Under the pieces are notes generated by a model. That model searched no databases. It saw only the letters and a program-made list of their open reading frames with translations, and was not told where the DNA came from. Below are positions 1 through 6,297 of a DNA stretch of 6,643 nucleotides, one piece after another; within the stretch, counting starts at the first letter, position 1, and each line of letters opens with the position of its first letter. The position numbers and the translations under genes are program-made. This DNA is from CAJBLF01 sp964495905 (GTDB taxonomy: Bacteria; Patescibacteriota; Gracilibacteria; Absconditabacterales; Absconditicoccaceae), in assembly GCA_964495905.1 (NCBI GenBank), contig CAZBWN010000051.1, positions 1 through 6,643 of the forward strand, written 5' to 3'.

Positions 1-407
1 ACTTCTATGATCTCTATATTCTTATCTTGCTTTTTCTTCTGTATCTTATCAGTGATAAGGACATTAGTCCAAGCTAATAACGTCAAAATCACTCATAACA
101 CTTTAAATAGATCTCAAACATAGATATAACTTGTCACATCATTGAGAAGAACAGTATCACCTATAATAATCAAAGCTATACCAAGGACAAACAAGGTAGC
201 TTTAGTCATCCTGAAATGAACAGGATATATTCCAAAAAGGATGAATAAAAATAAGCAGATCAAAGCGAGGATCAGATAATATAAACTATTAAATTCAACA
301 AATCCAGACTGGACTATCACAGTGCCTTGAAAAAACAGATAAGCTAAATATCCAAGAAATAATCATGAAATAACACTTATAATGATTCTTTTGATGATAT
401 CTTTCAT
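1..407 (-). CDS. Four-helix membrane protein, 3' end beyond window (UGA = Gly)
   Basis: I do not recognise this protein. Its first 135 residues are visible and the 3' end lies beyond the left edge. Reading three in-frame TGA codons (residues 15, 98 and 105) as glycine gives one continuous frame starting MKDIIKR. There are four hydrophobic stretches, at about 8-28, 41-60, 70-88 and 100-118, followed by a Lys/Gln-rich tail (DKIQKKKQDK) that should be cytoplasmic. The ATG at 407 was chosen because no other ATG lies between it and the in-frame TAG at 471-473. It leaves a Lys/Arg-rich N-terminus before the first helix, which favours an inside orientation. No catalytic motif is visible. It is separated from the next minus-strand gene by a terminator and about 300 non-coding bases, so it is probably its own transcription unit. 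The frame is secure, the function unknown. Confidence 0.75.
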
Positions 408-712
408 AATTTTGAAGAAAAAAATAAATATCGAACAAAGGTATATATATCTTTCAAAAAAATTCAATCTCTAATTTAAATCCTTATCCCTTGTTAATAT
501 TTATTAATATATTAATTTAATTTTAAATAATCAATAATATATCATAAAGGGATTTTATCAAAAATACGTTAAAACACATAAAAAAGTATATAAGAAGCTT
601 ATTCTTATAAAAACGATATCTTATATCCAAATGTCAGATTGTTAATAAACACTATACACTATAAAAATATAACATATAATTTTTATTTTTTTAAAAATAG
701 ACTAGATAAAAA
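408..712. other. AT-rich non-coding region with one hairpin
   Basis: No convincing gene is seen on either strand, even with TGA read as glycine. The DNA is extremely AT-rich, with a 12-base palindrome at 504-515. A perfect 8-bp inverted repeat with a 5-base loop lies at 589-609 (TATAAGAA / TTCTTATA). On the minus strand it is followed by a T-rich stretch, so it could be a weak second terminator. A weak minus-strand promoter candidate for the gene starting at 407 has TTGAAT at 462-467 and a TATA-rich stretch around 440-447. The spacing is not ideal and I give it little weight. Confidence 0.5.
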
Positions 713-716
713 GAAA

Positions 717-737
717 AAACTCCCCTATAAGGAGTTT
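717..737 (-). terminator. Intrinsic terminator of the pilT-pilin operon
   Basis: A 7-bp perfect stem (AAACTCC / GGAGTTT) with a 7-base loop. Read on the minus strand, the right arm runs straight into TTTTTTCTTTTT. It lies about 50 bases after the TAA of the last pilin-like gene and is the best terminator in the window. A T-run also follows at a short distance on the plus strand, but there is no plus-strand gene upstream for it to end. Confidence 0.8.
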
Positions 738-788
738 AAGATATTTTTTTAAAAAATGGTGTATCAAAAAAATGTTAAAAACTCTAAC

Positions 789-1163
789 TTATAATAAATT
801 TACGATAATCCTTACTAGTGCATATGAAAATACAGCTATCAAAATACCGACAAGAGCTCACATCAATAACTTATTTGCTTCTTTCATTTTTGCTGCATCT
901 CACTGTGCAGTCATAAGATTTATTCATCAATAAATTAACACTCCCATACATATAGCTCCTATAGAAAATCGTAAATATTTATTAATGGTCTGGATAGTAT
1001 CAAAAAGAGTAGATTCATCTCCCTGTACGGTTGTCGGTCCTGTCACTATTACATCTTGTTGTCCTTGACTAGAAGGAACTTCTACTACGATAGCAAATGT
1101 AGAAAAAAGGGTTGTAAGCCCAAACATCGTAAAGATTATTCCGTGTAAAAAATTTTTCATCAT
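789..1163 (-). CDS. Small VirB2/TrbC-like pilin-type membrane protein
   Basis: A 124-residue protein built like the short pilin-type subunits of conjugation and type IV secretion systems. An N-terminal hydrophobic signal-like segment (about 5-27) is followed by a short polar stretch rich in Gln, Thr and Pro. Two membrane helices follow, at about 66-84 and 100-122, joined by a charged loop (GDAAKMKEANK). This helix-charged loop-helix C-terminus with IYGG in the first helix matches the VirB2/TrbC-like pilins and the 'Mbov_0395'-type pilin-like proteins that recur in small-genome bacteria. Four in-frame TGA codons (residues 79, 80, 89 and 103) are read as glycine, two of them forming the GG of IYGG. 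Without them the second helix would be lost. The start is one of two adjacent ATGs (1163 or 1160), with no clear ribosome-binding site. It is last in the operon, 21 bases after the paralogous gene, and is followed by a terminator. The family is assigned by eye from topology and motif. Confidence 0.8.
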
Positions 1164-1184
1164 ATATATTATATAAAATAAATA

Positions 1185-1835
1185 TTATTGCCCTCAACCA
1201 AGAGAACTTACAGTCACAGAACTAATAAGATTGATGATACTTAAACTCATAAGAGCTATTAATATACCCACTACGATCAGAGTTATATTTTTTTTTGCAT
1301 CCTTCACTTCAGCTCATTTTGAAGATTCTATAATCCACATGATCCCATTAAAGATTATCATAGTAACAGAAAGGACTATAGTTATCCTCAAAAGAAATTT
1401 AGCTATTCTTACAATCAAAGGAGCTTCTGTAGTTGTTGTTATTACTGCTGCATTCCATACTCCTCCAAGAACTTGTGTACAGAAAACATGATCATCTCCA
1501 GCAGTATATTGTGATGTAGTTAATTGTATATTTATATCATTTTTACTTATAAGTTGTCAATTCACCATACATCCTTCTCATAAACTTATATTAACACCCA
1601 CTCATTGTCTCAAAATTTCATTACCTACAGCGTTTTTTCCTGCTCAGAGATTAATGATAGTTTCATTGGTCATAGCAGGTTGAAATGCTTGTTCCAAAAG
1701 ATCTTGAGCATACGTCGTATCAGTGAAAGTATATATCACTACTGAAGTTATGAGTAATATAAAAGTGAAAAACATAAAATGAAATGTTCTATATGATCTA
1801 AGATAGGATATAAAATGATGATGGATTTTTTTCAT
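1185..1835 (-). CDS. Larger pilin-like membrane protein with extracytoplasmic domain
   Basis: A 216-residue paralogue of the next gene downstream. The N-terminus is Lys/His/Arg-rich, followed by a hydrophobic segment at about 19-37 and TYAQ at 41-44, which could be a signal-peptidase site. A domain of roughly 90 residues follows that is probably outside the membrane. It contains two cysteines, C89 and C119, that could form a disulphide. The C-terminus has two membrane helices (about 147-168 and 183-205) joined by a charged loop (SSKGAEVKDAKKN), the same layout as the 124-residue protein. Six TGA codons (residues 64, 78, 86, 93, 174 and 214) are read as glycine and the true stop is TAA. The start is 5 bases after the stop of the coiled-coil gene, so translation may be coupled. 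It could be a minor or tip pilin, or an assembly partner of the small pilin. That role is inferred. Confidence 0.75.
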
Positions 1836-1840
1836 AGATT

Positions 1841-2251
1841 TTATAATTGATTAAGTAAATTTTCTGCCTGTTGATCTTCTGTTTTATCTTGTTCTGCTTC
1901 TTGTTTTTTTATTTCTTCCATTCTTTTTGTATAGATCATATCTTCTCGTTTTTGTGTGTATTTGGTTTTAAGTTCATCTTTTTTTTGTTCATATTTCTGT
2001 TCTATTTCAGTTAATTTTTGTTTTTCTCTTGTTAATATATCTCTTAATTTATTAATTTGTTCTTTATTCATCATAGGTAAAAGATTGAACCAAGATTGTT
2101 TTTCTTCGGGATTATCCATAGATTTAGAATTCAGCACCAAGATAATTATATCTGTCATAGTGGTGAGAAATTCATCAGATATGATAAATTTTCCTGCTTT
2201 TTCTCGCAGTTCTTTTGGTAGTTTTAACTTAATAAGATCAATATTTACCAT
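1841..2251 (-). CDS. Charged coiled-coil protein of unknown function
   Basis: A 136-residue protein I do not recognise. Residues 1-58 look globular and partly hydrophobic (TDIIILVLN). They are followed by WFNLLPMMNKEQ and then about 70 residues rich in Glu, Lys and Gln with heptad-like spacing, which should form a long coiled coil. There is no signal peptide and no membrane helix, so it is probably cytoplasmic. It has only one glycine and no TGA codon, so unlike its neighbours it would read intact under the standard code. An in-frame TAA a few codons upstream bounds the start at 2251. It sits between a small basic protein and a pilin-like gene, 5 bases before the latter, so a role in pilus assembly or as an adaptor to the PilT motor is possible but only inferred from position. 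Confidence 0.85.
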   Translation of the reverse strand: MVNIDLIKLKLPKELREKAGKFIISDEFLTTMTDIIILVLNSKSMDNPEEKQSWFNLLPMMNKEQINKLRDILTREKQKLTEIEQKYEQKKDELKTKYTQKREDMIYTKRMEEIKKQEAEQDKTEDQQAENLLNQL

Positions 2252-2282
2252 GATTTTTTTGTTTTTTTATATAAAATTTTTT

Positions 2283-2504
2283 TTATTTTTTTGAATGATT
2301 TATTTTTTTTATTACATTTTCATTGGTGTTACCATTAATATTGGATAATAATTTTTCCGCCTCTTGTTCTTCTTTTGCATGATATTTTGCTGCTTTAGAT
2401 TCAATGATAGGAACCTTTTTCATATTTTTTTTCATTTTTTCTATTTCCTTAGCAGAGATATGATGTTTATATGTGCCTCATATATATGCTCCTGGGGTAT
2501 CCAT
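2283..2504 (-). CDS. Small basic protein, 73 residues, unknown function
   Basis: A short gene that is cut in two under the standard code. Reading one TGA (2478-2480) as glycine gives 73 residues beginning MDTPGAYIGGTYKHH and ending KKINHSKK, with a TAA stop. It is strongly charged (Lys- and Glu-rich), with a probable helix from about 20 to 55, no membrane segment and no cysteine. The sequence resembles nothing I can name. It lies in the operon between pilT and the coiled-coil gene, 31 bases before the latter. A near-copy of the element upstream of rnc sits just before its start codon, which supports 2504 as the real start. It could be a small partner of the coiled-coil protein, which has similar composition. 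Confidence 0.65.
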
Positions 2505-2512
2505 TTTTTTTA

Positions 2513-2610
2513 GGATTAATGATTTAAAATGAATAATGAATAATGTAGGTATTTTTATTGATAAATATATTCCATCATTATTAATTATTAATTATTAATT
2601 TTTCATTATT
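2513..2610 (-). repeat. Intergenic element copy A (pairs with 5421-5490)
   Basis: Read on the minus strand, the 31-base core at 2556 down to 2526 (begins AAAAATACC, contains tandem CATTATT heptamers) matches 29 of 31 bases of the core at 5445-5475 on the plus strand. The core ends 21 bases before the ATG of the 73-residue gene. At 2577-2597 there are three tandem ATTATTA heptamers (plus-strand reading). On the transcript these can pair with the CATTATT heptamers, with a couple of mismatches, giving a long AU-rich hairpin. It fills the gap between pilT and the next gene. Confidence 0.75.
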
Positions 2611-2614
2611 TTTT

Positions 2615-3685
2615 TTATTGTGGTCCTGTTCCAAACAACCATTCCACTTCTTTACGATCGATAATCTGTTTATCAATCAATCTTTGGGTATATTTTTTGA
2701 GATTGATCATACCGATGAGTGATGAGGTTTCGATGATGCTATCAATTTGGTCAATTGCCCTTTTTTTGATATTATTTTTGATAGAGGTGGTATTGATCAT
2801 GACTTCAAATATACCTACTCTGGATTTATCATCCTTCGTCTTAACCAAAAATTGAGATTGGATTCCTATCAAGGATTCAGCTAATCTATCACTGATACTA
2901 TCTTGTATTTCTGGTGGAAAGAATGAAATATATCTATTCACGGTATTTGCTGCAGAATTTGTATGAAGCGTAGAAAAAACCAAATGTCATGTTTCAGCAA
3001 GACTTAATGCTGATTCAGCAGTTTCTCTATCACGAATTTCTCCTACAAAAATGATATTTGGGTCTTCACGCATAGCAGATCTCAGTGCATTAGAAAATGA
3101 TCGGGTATCATGTCAGATTTCTCTCTGGGATACGATACAGTTTTTTGGTTCGAATATGAATTCGATAGGATCTTCTATGGTGATGAGATTTTCATTTCTT
3201 GTTTCATTGAGATACTGAAGCATAGCTACAAGAGATGTCGATTTACCGGATCCTGTAGGACCTGTAACTAGATACAATCATTTTTTTGCAGAAAGGATAT
3301 TTTTTTTGATATTATCAGCAATATCAGAGAAGATAAGATCTTCAAGTTTTTTAGCTTTAGCATTGATTTTTCTCATCACAACACCGATTCTCCCTGTTTT
3401 GAAAAATGCATTTACTCTATAAGGCACACCATTTTTTGATACATAAGCAAAATCAGATTCCTTATCACCGAGAAATTTATCAAATCTTTGTGGATTTCCT
3501 TGAAAAAGCTGTCTAAGGACAATTTCCATAGATTCATTACTTAATTTTCCAGCAGTTTCTTCTCTAATGATTTCTCCATTGCTTCTATAGGCAATGCTTT
3601 CTCCTCATGACAAATGAAGATCAGAGATATTTGGATTTTTTTCTATGAGAGCAAGGATCTGTTCTATATCAAATGAATTTGCCAT
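2615..3685 (-). CDS. pilT: PilT-family type IV pilus retraction ATPase
   Basis: A 356-residue hexameric secretion ATPase of the PilT type, which disassembles pilus fibres at the inner face of the membrane to power retraction. The length is normal. The N-terminal domain has SDLHLSGGE (21-29). Walker A is GPTGSGKS (142-149), the Asp box ITIEDPIEF (168-176), Walker B DPNIIFVGEIRD (208-219) with the likely catalytic Glu216, and the His box TLHTN (239-243). Four TGA codons (residues 27, 136, 191 and 233) are read as glycine. Those at 191 (EIGHDT) and 233 (AETGHL) are nearly invariant glycines in the family. The C-terminal AIRNLIRE-like motif is degenerate (SIKNNIKK, 301-308). The start at 3685 sits about 35 bases after the promoter. 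An in-frame ATG at 3715 is possible but would leave almost no leader. It is first in an operon with two pilin-like genes; no PilB or PilC is visible here. Confidence 0.95.
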
Positions 3686-3727
3686 ACTTTTGATTAAAAA
3701 ATTAAATGGATACATGATACATAGTTA

Positions 3728-3756
3728 ATTATAATCAGAAATATGAATTTTGCAAA
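3728..3756 (-). promoter_or_regulatory. Promoter of the pilT operon
   Basis: Read on the minus strand there is a perfect TATAAT (3728-3733) with TTGCAA (3750-3755, 16-base spacer) or TTTGCA (3751-3756, 17-base spacer) upstream. Transcription would begin near 3720, about 35 bases before the preferred pilT start at 3685. Confidence 0.65.
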
Positions 3757-3783
3757 TTTTGGGGGTATCAAAAACAAAAAGAT

Positions 3784-3808
3784 TTGACTTCTTATAGATT
3801 TATATAAT
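3784..3808 (+). promoter_or_regulatory. Possible promoter of the LCP-rnc unit
   Basis: A consensus TATAAT lies at 3803-3808 on the plus strand. TTGACT at 3784-3789 looks like a -35 box, but the 13-base spacer is too short for a standard housekeeping promoter. The -10 may act with a different upstream contact. A transcript from here would begin near 3815 and carry a leader of about 125 bases before the LCP gene. Confidence 0.4.
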
Positions 3809-3822
3809 CAAATAAGCGAAAT

Positions 3823-3873
3823 ATGACCCAAGTAGAACAAAAAAGAACGCATTTTAGCTTGATGTTCAGCTAA
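3823..3873 (+). CDS. Possible 16-residue leader peptide
   Basis: ATG to TAA gives MTQVEQKRTHFSLMFS, just downstream of the candidate plus-strand promoter. Its last codons and stop lie inside a perfect hairpin (3851-3876). A frame this short can arise by chance. It is listed because its position before two hairpins and a T-run resembles an attenuator leader. There is no ribosome-binding site. Confidence 0.2.
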   Translation: MTQVEQKRTHFSLMFS

Positions 3874-3876
3874 AAT
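3851..3876. promoter_or_regulatory. Perfect 9-bp inverted repeat
   Basis: ATTTTAGCT and AGCTAAAAT separated by 8 bases, in the divergent intergenic region. It could form an RNA hairpin in the leader of the LCP gene or be a protein-binding site. On the plus strand no T-run follows directly. On the minus strand a T-run follows after six bases, so it could also stop antisense transcription towards pilT. Confidence 0.5.
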
Positions 3877-3888
3877 ATCCTATACAAT

Positions 3889-3925
3889 ATAAACCAACAA
3901 AAACCTTAGGTTTATTTTTTATTTT
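3889..3925 (+). terminator. Terminator-like hairpin in the LCP leader
   Basis: ATAAACC (3889-3895) pairs with GGTTTAT (3909-3915), a 7-bp stem with a 13-base loop, followed by TTTTTATTTT. A competing small palindrome lies at 3901-3913 (AAACC / GGTTT). It sits only 15 bases before the LCP start codon, so if it terminates it would act as an attenuator rather than end a gene. The stem has only two G-C pairs, so it may be weak. Confidence 0.35.
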
Positions 3926-3939
3926 ATGGGAAGAAAAAT

Positions 3940-5418
3940 ATGTTTTTGAAGAAAAAAGCATTCAGAAACAAAACAATAGGAGAACTCAATAATTATAACT
4001 CATATAGGCCATTTTCTTGATCTGCTGGAGTTGCTAAATTTTTGATTATCCTTTGTTGTATTTTTCTTGTATTTTTTGTAGGAAAATATGTCATCATATG
4101 AGCACAAATACTTTGAGGATATATCGGAAAATCAACAGTAAATGTGATGTCTAAGACAATGGGCGATGATATGATAAAAGATGATTTTTGAAATATAAAT
4201 GTCATGTTAGTAGGATTTGGAGGAGGTGCTCATGCAGGATGATATCTTGCTGACTCAATCATGGTGGCATCATTCAATCCAAAACTATGAGCAGTCACTA
4301 TGCTTTCTGTACCAAGAGATCTTTATGTGTATAATAAAGACGAACATACCATAGGAAGAATCAATGCATTATTTTCTCATACTGTAGGGAGAAAACTCCA
4401 ATTTGATACCTGAGCCAAGGTACTTGCAGACAAATTAGAAGAAATTATGGGAATCAAGACCCCTTATTATGCTTTGATAGATTTTGAAGGGTTTAAGAAT
4501 GTTATAGATACGCTCGATGGTATTATTGTAGATGTACCTGAAATGCTTACTGACACAACCTTCCCCAACGGAGAATCACAATATATGACAATACATTTCG
4601 ATACAGGGATAAATCTTATGGATGGAGAAAAAGCATTACAATATGCAAGATCCAGACATTCTACCTCAGATTTTTCGAGATCACTGAGACAACAGCTTAT
4701 CATCCAATGAATCATGGATAAACTTAAAGAGAATGGATTAGGTAATGTAACAAAACTTAAAAAACTTTATGAAGAGTATACCAAAATGGTGACTACCAAT
4801 ATCTCTCTCAAAGAGATGCTTGGTATGATGCAATATGCAGATAATATCAATCATATATTTTCTTTTGGATATACCACGGAATGTTCAAATATCGCTTATA
4901 GATTTTCTTATCCGGCTTGTTTCCTCTATACTCCATCAAGAGAATTATTTAATGGAGCATCAGCTATCATTCCTGATGGATGAGTAGCGACTGATGTTTG
5001 ATTTTATGATTATACCAAAAATTTTGCATTTTTTGTTGCCCACAACCAAGAATATCTCATAGAAAATCCAAAAATAGAGATTCTTAATTGAATTGACAAA
5101 AAATTTGCTAAAGCGACGATCAAAAAATCAGATTGATTCGCAAATCAGGTTGCTGTGAAACTCAAAAAATATGCTTTTAATATAATAAATGTACAAAACT
5201 TTTCTCAGATACTTTCATGAACGACTATATATATCCTAGGTACATGAGAATATAAATATACCATCAAAAACCTTAAAAATCTTATTGCTGTAGATGAAGT
5301 GATAACTACTCCAGATCCGCTTTTAGTGCAACAATATACAGGAGTTGATATGCTTCTCATAATGGGAAACAATTATATCACCCAATTAGTGAGCAAACCA
5401 TTCAGTTATTATAAATAA
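3940..5418 (+). CDS. LytR-CpsA-Psr family cell-wall glycopolymer transferase
   Basis: A 492-residue membrane-anchored enzyme of the LCP family, which moves lipid-linked glycopolymers onto peptidoglycan or another envelope acceptor outside the membrane. A short basic N-terminus precedes one membrane helix (about 32-53). The LCP domain (about 84-260) shows INVMLVGFGGG (86-96), LADSIMVASFNP (103-114) with the conserved Asp105, SVPRDLYV (123-130) with Arg126, and YARSRHSTSDFSRSLRQQ (235-252), the family signature. The C-terminal part (about 378-489, IEILNG, then TTIYILG, then MLLIMGNNY) looks like a LytR_C domain. Fourteen of 42 glycines are encoded by TGA; the stop is TAA. The start at 3940 has a weak GGGAAG six bases upstream. 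It is divergent from pilT and upstream of rnc. Transfer of surface polymer fits an episymbiotic or predatory cell that depends on its envelope, but the substrate is unknown. Confidence 0.93.
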
Positions 5419-5420
5419 AT

Positions 5421-5490
5421 ATTAATTAATAATTTATATATAAAAAAAATACCAACATTATTCATTATTAATTTTTAATTATTCATTAAT
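5421..5490 (+). repeat. Intergenic element copy B (pairs with 2513-2610)
   Basis: The core at 5445-5475 matches the minus-strand core of copy A at 29 of 31 bases, and again ends 21 bases before a start codon, here that of rnc. The flanks at 5421-5434 and 5477-5490 are inverted repeats of each other with one mismatch, so the transcript could fold into a 14-bp AU-rich stem enclosing the core, with its right arm close to the rnc start. It fills the gap between the LCP gene and rnc. Confidence 0.75.
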
Positions 5491-5496
5491 ATTTTT

Positions 5497-6228
5497 ATGT
5501 TTCCTGAAGTCCTCAAAAAGAAAAAAGATATCATCATATATCTTAAAAACTTATGAATACCTACTGAAAAAGTAAAGGATGAGGAGCTTATGATGCTTGC
5601 TTTTGTCCATAAATCCTATGCTGCAGATTATAAAAACATCATGACGCACAACGAAAGATTGGAATTCGTAGGTGATGGGATTTTAGGTGCAGTGATCAAT
5701 AAGCTTCTTTTCATCAATCACCCAGAGATGACAGAAGCAGATCTCACGCTATATAAAATAGCTCTTGTCAGGGAAGAGATCCTTGCAGAAATTGCCAAGG
5801 ATATTAACCTCAATGAAATTGTCTTCATCAGTAAATGAGAAGAAAAAACACAGGGAAGACAAAAAGATTCAATTCTTTCTGATACCTTGGAAGCGGTGAT
5901 TGGATACCTTTATATAGACCTCGGAATCGAAGCTACACAGCAATTCATAGAAACGCACATATATAGTAAATTAGAAAAAATAGTAAAAAATCCAGTAAAA
6001 AGTTATAAGACCATGATCCAAGAAATAGTTCAAAAAGAACATAAGATTGTGCCAGAATACAAAGATATCGAACATATAATAGATGAAAAAAAGAATGTCA
6101 TAGAATATAAATCAGAAATATATATTGTCGGGAAAAAAGTCAGTGAATGATTCGGTCCCAACAAGAAAAAAGCACAAGAAGAGGCAGCAAAAAATTGCTA
6201 TATGTTGCTGGCCAAAGAAATTAGCTAG
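5497..6228 (+). CDS. rnc: Ribonuclease III
   Basis: A 243-residue double-stranded-RNA endonuclease that matures rRNA and cleaves structured transcripts in the cytoplasm. The length is typical. The catalytic domain has HNERLEFVGDG (51-61), giving the metal-binding Glu56 and Asp60 with Glu53, and SDTLEAVIGYLYID (about 128-141) with Asp129 and Glu132. All four catalytic acids are present. The segment before the second motif, SKGEEKTQGRQKDS, is close to the family pattern, and its first Gly (residue 114) is a TGA. The C-terminal double-stranded-RNA-binding domain (about 168-240) runs from KSYKTMIQEIVQ to GFGPNKKKAQEEAA, again with a TGA glycine (218). Another TGA is at residue 20. It ends in TAG, the only TAG stop in the window. 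The ATG at 5497 has no Shine-Dalgarno sequence. It follows the LCP gene after a 78-base gap filled by a repeat element, and precedes secF. Confidence 0.95.
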
Positions 6229-6297
6229 TCTTACCCTTGAAAAACCAAGACAAATACATACATTCTTAACGTTTTTTAAAATATAATTGATTCTCTG

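Noticed and set aside
504..515. 12-base AT palindrome as an operator or origin element
   Set aside because: Pure A/T palindromes are expected by chance in this very AT-rich stretch, and no boxes or neighbouring replication gene support it.
1231..1491. Open frame on the plus strand, 86 codons
   Set aside because: It is antisense to the 216-residue pilin-like gene, which has better topology, operon context and correct TGA use.
1956..2294. Open frame on the plus strand, 112 codons, Phe/Ser/Leu-rich
   Set aside because: It is the complement of the Lys/Glu-rich coiled-coil gene; its hydrophobic look is a product of reading that strand backwards.
3686..3715. Longer PilT starting at the ATG at 3715
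   Set aside because: In frame, but it lies only about five bases from the predicted transcription start, and the added residues do not look like a PilT N-terminus.
3926..3979. Short plus-strand frame from ATG at 3926 to TAG, overlapping the LCP start
   Set aside because: Only 17 codons, out of frame with the LCP gene and ending just inside it; the GGGAAG in it is better explained as the ribosome-binding site of the ATG at 3940.
3993..4205. Open frame on the minus strand, 70 codons
   Set aside because: It is antisense to the N-terminal part of the LCP gene, whose protein motifs are clear.
4467..4715. Open frame on the minus strand, 82 codons
   Set aside because: It is antisense to the LCP signature region and has no recognisable features.
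4447..4983. LCP and rnc regions as several broken gene pieces or pseudogenes
   Set aside because: The breaks are all TGA codons at plausible glycine positions with no frameshift; the reading frame is continuous under the UGA-glycine code.
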